DNA of 64,000 nucleotides from positions 50,078,947 to 50,142,946 of the forward strand of contig CM058236.1 of NCBI GenBank assembly GCA_030180135.1. Direction: 5' to 3'. Both the position numbers and the translations under genes were made by a program. Below, piece by piece: positions 55,140-64,000 of the stretch (positions are counted from its first letter, which is position 1; each line of letters starts with the position of its first letter). Source of the stretch: Orychophragmus violaceus (lineage: Eukaryota > Streptophyta > Magnoliopsida > Brassicales > Brassicaceae). The notes under the pieces are model-generated. The model ran no database searches, was not told the DNA's origin, and saw only the letters and a list, made by a program, of their open reading frames with translations.

Positions 55140-56833
55140 GAGTACATCAACATAATCGAACTACGAAATGGCTTGATCCCCTTAAAAAAGGGTACGTAGG
55201 CAGCTCGACTTCGAGCGCAGCCGCCCCCCCAACACAAAGCTCATACCGAGCTCAGCAACTTCTAACGAAGTCATACTAGCTTATCTTTGTGAAATCAAAA
55301 TAAGTCTCTTAATCCGATGCTTCTTTCTGTCGTAAAAGTTAGAGTCATTGCGAAATACTTCACCATTACATTCCCAAAAAGTGATACGAAATTATCTCTT
55401 CAAAAGCCAAAGTGATATGAAATTATCTCTCCCAAAATCAAAGCGATATGAAATTATCCTTTCCGAGCGACCTGAAATGGTCTCTCCCAAAATCAAGCGA
55501 TATGAAATTATCCCTTCCGAGCGACCTGAAATGGCCTCTCCCAAAGTCAAAATGATATGAAATTATCCCTTCAAACAAAGCAGCCTAAAACGGTCCCTCC
55601 AAACCGAACGAGCTGAAATGATCGTCCCAAAACAAGAGACCCAAAACGGTCCTTCCAAATCGAACGAGCTGAAATGATCGTCCCAAAACAAGAGACCCAA
55701 AACGGTCCTTCCAAATCGAACGAGCTGAAATGATCGTCCCAAAACAGGCGACCTAAAAAGGTCCTTCCAAATCGAACGAGCTGAAATGATCGTCCCAAAA
55801 CAAGCGACCCGAAATGGTCCTCCTGATTCGAACGAACTGAAATGATCGTCCCAAAGAAAGAGATCCAGAATGATCTTTCCAAAAAATACAATTCTTCTAA
55901 ACCTTATAAGGATTAAAAGAATCAGGGGGCTACCCCACCCCTCAAGCAAAATAACGAGGACAAGACGGCTACTCAAAGCATGCAACCTCTACACACACTC
56001 CAAATCGGATCTTTGTAAGTTTACTTCGATTCGTTCTCATACTTAATGCATCTCTTTTCAATTCAGCGATCAAGCCTGAATCTTACGTTACGAAGTAGTC
56101 GCACCTCAGACTATTCCTGGGAAAGAGCTCGAGCTCGAATGCAATTAACTTAAAAGTTCGCAAAGAACTACCTAAGGCAATTCAAGATAAGTTATCTGCT
56201 CGATTCCTCTGGAGAAGTTCGAATCGCCGCAACGGCTCGAATTTTATGTTAAGGCATAAAAACAATAAAATCTATGCTAAGGCATGAAAGATTTAAAAAA
56301 GCAATTCATAAAAAAAGCAAGGACATGACGTCCTCGAGTTCGAACAAAAAAGCCCCCTTGGGCAACCAAAGTTTGAAAAAGAAATTAAAAACCCTCTCGG
56401 GTAACAACAACGACAGTTTTTAAAACGGTGCATAGGAGGAGTCGCCGACCTGGCCCTCCGCTCCATCGCCCGCCTCTCCTCTCGGCCGGGAATCGACCTC
56501 ATCAGTCATCCTCGGGTCGGTCTCAGCTGGGGGAGCAAGCGGAGGACCCGCCATGGCCACGGAGTGCTCCGACATTGCCGGCAAGGCGAGCTTGCCAACG
56601 CTAAAATCGGAGACTGCCGCGGCCTCCATCTCCACTAGAGCAACTCATTTTTGCTCAGCCAGCTTAAGCACCTCTCGGGTCATGTCCACCTCTCCAGCTG
56701 TGATCTCGGCGATGAGCTCGATGTTGGCCAAAGTCTCCTGGAGACGGATCTCGGCGCTAGTCTGGATTTTCCTCTTCTCGGCTCTCTCTTTGACCCCGGC
56801 CAGAATCATCAGATACTGGCCATGGAGTTCTTT
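55140..56833 (+). other. TAT-1 spacer between pol and antisense gene
   Basis: It begins with GTACGTAGGCAGC, shared with TAT-2. It contains degenerate GCGATATGAAATTATC-type repeats (about 55380-55580) and the 56-bp array. From about 55920 to 56833 no feature is supported; frames there have no family pattern. Confidence 0.6.
55605..55880 (+). repeat. 56-bp tandem repeat, five copies
   Basis: CGAACGAGCTGAAATGATCG recurs at 55605, 55661, 55717, 55773 and 55829 (last slightly changed), exactly 56 bp apart. Confidence 0.95.
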
Positions 56834-58748
56834 TCAAGCCTTACGAAGCTCGACCCGGCTCAATTCTTCCGCAGTCCGAATTCGAGCCTCGGCGGCGCTA
56901 AGCTGACGAGACAGCTCTCCCTCCCTCCTCTCGAGATGCGCAACTCTGGCCTCCGTAGCGGCATGATCCGCGACCCTTTTCTTCAAACGCTCCTCCCTAG
57001 CCAAAGCTTTGTGGAGCTCGGCATTCATTTGGGTAGCAGCCTCTCGAGCAGACTCGAGCTCATAAGTCTGAGCATCCAACACCTCGTTCTCAGACCGGAC
57101 CGCGTACGCATTCACGGCCTCTACAGCCTTCACCAAAAGGCGTCGGTTAAAAAAAAAGGGGGGGGGGATAAAAGGAAAAAGAAGACCAAAGCAAAAACGT
57201 CTCACATTCCCGATAACCGCCATCATCTCGGAATACTCACGACCGAGGACCGTTTCCCCAGAAACCTGGAGCTCAGAACCGACAGGCCTAATGCGCCTCA
57301 GCAGACGAACCACACCTTCCGGATCGTCCACAACCGAGCACGCCTCTCCCTCCGACCCCTCTGGACTCCGTCCCGCGTCTACTTTACGACGCTTCGGCGA
57401 AGGGGGAAGAGAACCTCCTCGACTCCGACGATCCTCCCCGGACAAATCCGGTCGAGAGTCGCAGAGGGCAGCACCTCTAGACTGAGGTAAAACCACCTCT
57501 TGTTCGGACAGAGGGAGAGTCGCGTCGGCGACCCCCGTAATCGTTCCCTCCGGGCCCGTCACCGGAAGGAGCGAGGTCTGAGCAGGAGGAGGTGGATAAG
57601 CTGGAGGCGGAGGAGGAGCCCGATCGAGGGCAAAGAGAATAGCGTTACTAAGTTCGCCCGCCTCCATCTTGTCGACCAAGTCGACCGGATATTTCCCATT
57701 CCGGCGACTGCTCACTCTGCGAGATGGCATCTCGCGGGGAGAGTAATCAGCAGCCGAGCTGCCGCCCGGAAGAGGTCGAGCTGTATATATAAAACAAAAA
57801 AGTCAGACAAGTCGAAATGACGACACAAAAAGAAACTCGAATCCAAACGACTCACTCTCTCCTGCCCGCTCGGTAATACGGATCGGAGGCTGAGCAATTC
57901 GGACCGGAAGAGCCCGAGAAGGCTCGGAAGGAAGTACTGGATTTCGAGGAACCAGTGCAAGGTCCGGCAGAGCCCGTTCAGGGTTGGCCTGCAGAGCGGC
58001 TTGCACACGCCGAACCGAGAAACTACCCCAATTAACAGCGCCCCCTCGCAGACAAGCTATCAGAGCCTCTGTGATCGGGTTGGTAGCAAGCGACTCCGGA
58101 GCCTCTGAGATAGAAACTAGATCAGATAAGGGACGGTCTGACAACAAAAAAAAAAAAAACACTAAAACCAGAGTCTTACCGACACCGGGCGACCATCGAG
58201 ACGGGATAACCCAAATAGTCGAAGTCCCCGACCGAATGATGGGTTATCCTGAAAAAGAAGTATCGGTCCCTCCATACATCTTTCGTCGGGACCTCCTCGA
58301 GGACCCGCCCGAAACGAGGCGAGAGATAGTAAGTTCCGCGGAACTTGGCATTAGGCTTCACTGAGCAGACACGCATAAGTTCCTCAGGCCCGAAATCGAT
58401 TCCCTCCTCCGCGGCCCTGACCCCGAGTCCGATGACGTACCGGACAAAGTTCGGCGTCATATGATGGAACGCCAGTTGGAGCTGGGCCAGCACCAAAGAG
58501 ATTAAGCGGGGAATAGGGAATAAAAGCCCGCATTTCTCGAAGTAGGTGTATGAGGCGCAGCAGTAGCCCTCCACCGCGGTCTCCGGTGACATCGCCGGCG
58601 ACGGAATCACGATCTCCACCTCCGTCGGAATCCGACAAACCATCCGCAACCGTTCGATTTGATTCACGGTTAGGGAAGACGGCGGATGCGGGCCAAACGC
58701 ACCCGCAGCCGTACTTGTACTGGCCCCCGTAGCATCTCTTAACGCCAT
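56834..58748 (-). CDS. TAT-1 antisense gene, probably spliced (plant transposon-protein family)
   Basis: The ATG at 58748 starts an exon of about 190 codons with the family seen in Tat antisense ORFs and annotated in plants as a putative gypsy-type transposon domain (YTYFEKCGLLFPIPRLIS, ALAQLQLAFHHM-like text, RYVIGLGVRAAEEGI). Text resumes at 58137-57856, 57780-57206 and 57127-56834. The second and third gaps are 75-bp (57855-57781) and 78-bp (57205-57128) GT-AG introns that keep the frame. The first, with GTAAGA at 58179, would be only 42 bp and breaks the frame, so it is damaged or misread. The C-terminal exon is a coiled coil (about 95 residues). The architecture (acidic/Pro-rich middle, intron, coiled coil) repeats that of TAT-2. 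Product role unknown. Confidence 0.65.
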
Positions 58749-59338
58749 AAAGAACGGTGTGCCGGAATATAAAAAAGAGGGGAGGCTAAAATCTTTTCTT
58801 AGGAGAAGAAACTTTCCGGTGACAAAAGAAAGATCAGAGCAAAAGTAGAGGAAGAAGCAAAAGTGGGAAGAAAAGAAATCACCCTCGGAAAATAAGAGAA
58901 AACTATAGTGGGAATCGTGCGAAATCTTAACCGTACGATTCCGAACTCATAATAATTACGGAAAACGAGGTAATTCGGACTCCCCGCTTCCCTCTTGCCA
59001 GCCGTTGATTACGAATGCGCCGTAATTAGGTCACTTCACCAAAAGAACGAGCCCGAAAAGACTCTTCGCAACCTTCGAATCTGAGCCGTTGATGATCGAC
59101 CGAATCTACGGTGAGAGATGAAAATTCTCGAAACCAATACACGCAACGACTGCGGACGCGCTGAAAAGCAGTTCAGCCCGTCTCACGCGCTCACTCCTCA
59201 CCGTTGGATCAAAACAAGATCTACGGATGGGGCGAAAATAATCATTAGGCTTGTCACACCCGAGGCACGGACCTCTTCCCAAGAACGTCCACCGCCCATT
59301 GACCTCGACTTCTCGAAATCAATGGGCTGGGGGGCTAT
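58749..59338 (+). other. TAT-1 region before the 3' LTR and polypurine tract
   Basis: No plus-strand gene is supported. Read on the minus strand it would be the promoter and leader of the antisense gene. ATGGGCTGGGGGGCTAT (59322-59338) abuts the LTR as polypurine tract. Confidence 0.65.
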
Positions 59339-59874
59339 TGTTGGTACTGGATTTCCCTCTTAGAAATCCGGCCCATTAACAGACAATGCGAAAGCCCGTA
59401 ATTACAAGCCCGTTCCAGAATCAAAGACAAAGAGGAGAGCCGACTCCTTTGTTGGGCCCAAGCGAATAAACGTCCTGGCAAGGCCCGGACGATGCCGAAG
59501 CCGGAGATGATCGAGCTCGAGCTCGGCAGAAGATGACGTGGAGATAGAACAACTCGGTCCTGTCAAGTTTAACTGATCCGCAAGAATCTCGGAGATCGTT
59601 ACGACGACGAGGCCGAAATATCGGAACGAAGAAGTCAAGGTGGAGACTATTTAAAGAAGAAGTGGCGACTCATTAAAGACATTCCAACCTAGGCTAAGAA
59701 CATTTCGACTAGATAGCTCGATTTCATACTTTGTAATCTCTTCTCGATTGTGTTTGTTCTATCTCGACGATCAATCTCAATAAAGTCTTTGATTCATAGG
59801 AAACTATACCATTTCTATATCCTAAATTCTAAATCGACGAATACAAATTCTTAGTGTGAATCCCGGATCTCACA
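59339..59874 (+). repeat. TAT-1 3' LTR (536 bp)
   Basis: It has the same length as the 5' LTR with about ten substitutions by eye, most of them transitions, and is followed by ATCAT. Confidence 0.95.
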
Positions 59875-60873
59875 ATCATTAGGCTCAAATTGTCTAGAGA
59901 CAATCTTCTTGTCATGATAAGCCTTAGTCCTCTCTTTGTACAGCTTTGAGTTCTCATAAGCATGATGCCTAATTTCATCCAACTCATTAAGCTGCACCAA
60001 TCTCCTCTCTGCAGCAGTTTTAAGATCAAAGTTCATCTGCTTTACAGCCCATGCTGCTTTGTGCTCAAGCTCCACTGGTAGATGATATGCTTTACCATAC
60101 AGCATATGGAATGGAGTAGTCCCAAGTGGTGTCTAAAATGCAGTCCAGTAAGCCCATAGTGCATCATCTAGCTTTGCTGCCCAATCCTTTCTCGTCTTCC
60201 CAACTGTCTTCTCTAAGATCTCCTTGATCTGTCTGTTAGAAACCTCGACCTGTCCACTAGTCTGAGGGTGATAAGGAGTAGCAACTCGGTGATGAACTCC
60301 ATGCTTCTTTAGCAGCTTCTCGAAGACCTTATTAATAAAGTGAGATCCTCCATCACTAATTACTATCCGAGGTACTCCAAATCTAGGGAATATGATGGTC
60401 TTAAACTGCTTAATAACCACCGTAGAATCATTGGTTGGACTAGCTATTGCTTCTACCCACTTAGATACATAGTCCACAGCAACCAAGATAAACTTATTCC
60501 CATAGGATGAGGGAAAAGGACCCATAAAGTCTATGCCCCAGCAATCGAAAACCTCAACCTCAAGAATGAAATTCTGAGGCATCTCATGCCTCTTGCTGAT
60601 TTTCCCTCTCCTTTGACAGACATCACATTGAGAAACGAAGGAATGAGCATCTGCAAACATCGTAGGCCACCAGAAACCTGCTTGCAGAATTTTAGACAGT
60701 CTTGAAAGTGGCAAAATGTCCAGCATAATCTGATCCATGGTAGTGGAATAAGATATATGGGATCTCTGATTCAGCAATGCATCTCCTGTAAAGACCATCC
60801 GAACAGTGCTTGTAGAGATAAGATTCATCCCAGTAGTATCGTCTAAGCTCTCTGAAGAGCTTCTTCTTTGCAT
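59875..60873 (-). pseudogene. ATH-E integrase, main part
   Basis: The minus strand from 60873 carries the zinc-binding region (CDVCQRRG), the catalytic D, D, E in GIDFMGPFPSSYGN, ISDGGSHFINK and QTSGQVEVSNRQIK, and WAAKLDDALWAY. A stop at 60133 interrupts it, and it continues in 60105-59880 (YGKAYHLPVELEHKA, LNELDEIRHHAYEN, KAYHDKKI) to the TAT-1 insertion. Catalytic residues are intact; the stop, the TAT-1 insertion and the TAG beyond it make it inactive. Confidence 0.85.
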
Positions 60874-61000
60874 ACCCCTTCAGATCATCTGGTTCAGTCT
60901 CTGCAGCCAGGTAATTAGCTAGATCCGCATACCAGGGCTGATCGGTGGTTGTGACAGCATCTACTTCGAAATCATAGTCCCCAATTCGAACCGTTAAAGG
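60874..61000 (-). pseudogene. ATH-E pol linker between RNase H and integrase
   Basis: Short damaged coding text (for example LRRYYWDESYLYKHC in shifted frame just inside 60873). No separate gene. Confidence 0.5.
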
Positions 61001-61927
61001 TTATGGGTCTGTATCCGCATTGCAACGATCGTCGCATAAGGTTGCATCGACCGTGGCATCCTCGACACTTGAATCGATCGTCACAGAAGTTGCATCGATC
61101 GACGCAATGCGATTAATCCGAAAGCTTTCTGAGTTTCTGTCTAAATCCATCTCAGACACTGTCCCGATCATATTGACGCTCTCCTCAGGCAAGTAATCAT
61201 TAATGGGCATGTCTTCTTCAACCATCATCCTTGAAAGATGGTCAGCAACTCCATTCTCAACTCCCTTCTTGTCCCTCACTTCAATGTCAAACTCCTGAAG
61301 CAACATAATCCATCTCAGCAATCTTGGCTTAACATCTTTCTTCTGCATCAGATACTTCAGGGCTGAATGATCAGTGTGTAAAATCACATTGGAGCCAACA
61401 AGATAGGGGCGGAACTTCTCAAATGCAAAGACAACAACCAACAATTCCTTCTCTGTAGTGGCATAGTTTCTCTGCGCATCATCTAGTGTCCTACTAGCAT
61501 AATAGATAGCATGAAGCTTTCTGTCCTTCTTCTGCCAAAGAACAACTCCTACAGCATAGTCACTTGCATCACACATAACCTCAAAAGGTAAATCCCAATC
61601 TGGTGGCTGAACTATAGGAGCACTCACTAATGCTTGCTTGATCTGTTCAAATGCAGTCTGACAATCTGCATTGAACTCAAATTTGAAAACCTTACATAGC
61701 AAAGCAGTTAGTGGCCTAGCAATCTTACTGAAGTCTTTAATGAACCGCCTATAGAAACCAGCATGTCCAAGAAAACTCCTTATAGACTTCACAGAATCAG
61801 GTGCCTGAAGGCTGGTCATTACCTCAATCTTAGCGCGGTCAACTTTGATCCCTGCTTCAGACACTTTATGTCCAAGTACAATGTCATCTCTGACCATGAA
61901 ATGGCACTTCTCCCAATTAAGAACCAA
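61001..61927 (-). pseudogene. ATH-E RT thumb and RNase H, module 1 (in place next to integrase)
   Basis: LVLNWEKCHFMV, GHKVSEAGI and FLGHAGFYRRFIKDFSK are the end of a gypsy RT. RNase H follows with MCDASDYAVG, TEKELLVVVFAFEKFR, HTDHSALKYL and NGVADHLSRM; all acidic catalytic residues appear present. The RT palm with the YxDD motif is missing: upstream of LVLNWEKC the sequence jumps to the end of the next module. The 3' part carries two box pairs. Confidence 0.85.
61020..61107 (-). promoter_or_regulatory. Two CGATCG box pairs within ATH-E pol, module 1
   Basis: Core pairs 61026/61048 (22 bp) and 61075/61096 (21 bp) are in the reading frame of the RNase H-integrase linker. Modules 2 to 4 keep only one box each. 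Confidence 0.55.
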
Positions 61928-62855
61928 AGGAGGCTTAATCCTAATCTATGATCCCTGTGCATGCATCGGATACATCTTTAAGACGAGTCTAAGACATCTG
62001 TTGAGCATCAAAGGATGTGGCAACGATCGATGCAATGCGATTAATCCGACAGCTTTCTGAGTTTATGTCTAAATCCATCTCAGACACTGTCCCGATCATA
62101 TTGACGTTCTCCTCATGCAAGTAATCATTAATGGGCACGTCTTCTTCAACCAGCATCCTTGAAAGATGGTCAGCAACTCCATTCTCAACTCCCTTCTTGT
62201 CCCTCACTTCAATGTCAAACTCCTGAAGCAACAGAATCCATCTCAGCAATTTTGGCTTAGCATCTTTCTTCTGCATCAGATACTTCAGGGCTGAATGATC
62301 AGTGTGTACAATCACCTTGGATCCAACAAGATAGGGGCGGAACTTCTCAAACGCAAAGACAACAACCAACAATTCCTTCTCTGTAGTGGCATAGTTTCTC
62401 TGCGCATCATCTAGTGTCCTACTAGCATAATAGATAGCATGAAGCTTTATGTCCTTCTTCTGCCCAAGAACAGCTCCTACAGCATAGTCACTTGCATCAC
62501 ACATAACCTCAAAAGGTAAATCCCAATCTGGTGGCTGAACTATAGGAGCACTCACTAATGCTTGCTTGATCTGTTCAAATGCAGTCTGACAATCTGCATT
62601 GAACTCAAATTTGGTATCCTTACATAGCAAAGCAGTTAGTGGCCTAGCAATCTTACTGAAGTCTTTGATGAACCGCCTATAAAAACCAGCATGTCCAAGA
62701 AAAATCCTTATAGACTTCACAGAATCAGGTGCCTGAAGGCTGGTCATTACCTCAATCTTAGCGCGGTCAACTTCGATCCCTACTTCAGACACTTTATGTC
62801 CAAGTACAATGCCATCTCTGACCATGAAATGGCACTTCTCCCAATTAAGAACCAA
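61928..62855 (-). pseudogene. RT thumb-RNase H module 2 (928-bp tandem unit)
   Basis: The same coding text as module 1, open from 62855 to 61989, diverged by a few percent (for example KDTKFEF for KVFKFEF). It ends after CRINRIASIVAT with a single box (62024). Confidence 0.9.
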
Positions 62856-63783
62856 AGGAGGCTTAATCCTAATCTATGATCCCTGTGCATGCATCGGATA
62901 CATCTTGAAGACGAGTCTAAGACATCTGTTGAGCATCAAAGGATGTGGCATCAATCGACGCAATGCGATTAATCCGACAGCTTTCTGAGTTTATGTCTAA
63001 ATCCATCTCAGACACTGTCCCGATCATATTGACGTTCTCCTCATGCAAGTAATCATTAATGGGCACGTCTTCTTCAACCAGCATCCTTGAAAGATGGTCA
63101 GCAACTCCATTCTCAACTCCCTTCTTGTCCCTCACTTCAATGTCAAACTCCTGAAGCAACAGAATCCATCTCAGCAATTTTGGCTTAGCATCTTTCTTCT
63201 GCATCAGATACTTCAGGGCTGAATGATCAGTGTGTACAATCACCTTGGATCCAACAAGATAGGGGCGGAACTTCTCAAACGCAAAGACAACAACCAACAA
63301 TTCCTTCTCTGTAGTGGCATAGTTTCTCTGCGCATCATCTAGTGTCCTACTAGCATAATAGATAGCATGAAGCTTTATGTCCTTCTTCTGCCCAAGAACA
63401 GCTCCTATAGCATAGTCACTTGCATCACACATAACCTCAAAAGGTAAATCCCAATCTGGTGGCTGAACTATAGGAGCACTCACTAATGCTTGCTTGATCT
63501 GTTCAAATGCAGTCTGACAATCTGCATTGAACTCAAATTTGGTATCCTTACATAGCAAAGCAGTTAGTGGCCTAGCAATCTTACTGAAGTCTTTGATGAA
63601 CCGCCTATAAAAACCAGCATGTCCAAGAAAAATCCTTATAGACTTCACAGAATCAGGTGCCTGAAGGCTGGTCATTACCTCAATCTTAGCGCGGTCAACT
63701 TCGATCCCTACTTCAGACACTTTATGTCCAAGTACAATGCCATCTCTGACCATGAAATGGCACTTCTCCCAATTAAGAACCAA
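62856..63783 (-). pseudogene. RT thumb-RNase H module 3 (928-bp tandem unit)
   Basis: Almost identical to module 2; I find only a handful of differences (such as GCAACGATCGATGC versus GCATCAATCGACGC, and ACAGCATAG versus ATAGCATAG). Confidence 0.9.
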
Positions 63784-64000
63784 AGGAGGCTTAATCCTAA
63801 TCTATGATCCCTGTGCATGCATCGGATACATCTTGAAGACGAGTCTAAGACATCTGTTGAGCATCAAAGGATGTGGCATCGATCGATGCAATGCGATTAA
63901 TCCGACAGCTTTCTGAGTTTCTGTCTAAATCCATCTCAGACACTGTCCCGATCATATTGACGTTCTCCTCATGCAAGTAATCATTAATGTGCACGTCTTC
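63784..64000 (-). pseudogene. RT thumb-RNase H module 4, cut by window end
   Basis: The 3' part of a further copy, again near-identical, begins beyond 64000. The array size is therefore unknown. Confidence 0.85.

Larger units (their letters stand above)
48309..59874 (+). mobile_element. TAT-1, complete Tat-lineage Ty3/gypsy retrotransposon (11.6 kb)
   Basis: It has two 536-bp LTRs, PBS, gag, pol with two RNase H domains, an antisense gene, a polypurine tract and the target duplication ATCAT (48304-48308 and 59875-59879). About ten LTR differences are visible, so it is younger than its host ATH-E but not new. Gag and pol carry several frameshifts and stops. Confidence 0.95.

Noticed and set aside
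55563..55985. 140-codon minus frame with a repeated peptide
   Set aside because: It is the translation of the 56-bp array; unit length is not a multiple of three and no conserved product appears.
58138..58179. A 42-bp first intron in the TAT-1 antisense gene
   Set aside because: GT and AG are present, but it is shorter than normal plant introns and removal gives a stop.

Overview
The window is plant nuclear DNA made almost entirely of nested transposable elements. I see no intact host gene, rRNA, tRNA, origin, operon or CRISPR array. A Brassicaceae pericentromeric or other heterochromatic region is the best guess. The reasons are several Athila-type Ty3/gypsy elements carrying the ATHILA ORF-1 protein (the Pfam ATHILA family, described from Arabidopsis), Tat-lineage gypsy elements, a Ty1/copia element and two CACTA transposons, stacked inside one another. 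The organism call is inference.

Layout, left to right. 1-3074: 3' end of a plus-strand Athila-like element (ATH-Z) with its 3' LTR (1909-3074). 3075-3368 and 27976-31328: two pieces of one plus-strand Tat element (TAT-2), split by ATH-A. 3369-27975: minus-strand Athila-like element ATH-A. Its left LTR is split by CACTA-2 (3410-13540, TSD AAG, holding a PEX11 gene fragment), which is itself split by a copia element (4145-11518, TSD GAAAG). ATH-A has an ORF1 pseudogene but no pol, and its gag-protease block is present three times in tandem. 31329-32643: remnant of CACTA-1, with a decayed TNP2-type transposase, into which TAT-2 inserted. 32768-38576: plus-strand Athila-like element ATH-C (LTR, PBS, reduced gag, spliced leader, intact 513-codon ORF1). 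38577-42725: a divergent non-autonomous element D with 1.4-kb LTRs. 41211-46855: a tandem duplication of about 2.8 kb covering D and an LTR of minus-strand element ATH-E. 46729-64000: ATH-E, which keeps pol (integrase, RNase H, part of RT) and is split by the full-length Tat element TAT-1 (48309-59874, TSD ATCAT). Beyond its integrase, a 928-bp RT-RNase H module is repeated at least three times and runs off the window.

Together the elements look like a mix of donors and parasites. ATH-Z, -A and -C share LTR, PBS, leader and ORF1-type organisation but have no pol. ATH-E has pol but no ORF1. The copia copy has an intact gag, a dead pol and nearly identical LTRs. Both Tat elements carry a spliced gene on the antisense strand between pol and the 3' LTR.

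The most striking unexplained signal is a set of 34 pairs of near-palindromic boxes (consensus TGYRWCGATCGWYRCA) set 20, 21 or 22 bp apart. They occur only at defined places in the Athila-like elements: U3, gag leader, inside gag, flanking ORF1, and upstream of the internal polypurine tract. A conserved 18-nt hairpin, phased extra polypurine tracts and three separate tandem module expansions in the same family add to the case that this lineage is unusual. All coordinates and comparisons were made by eye. ORF starts are given as ATG only where I could see one.
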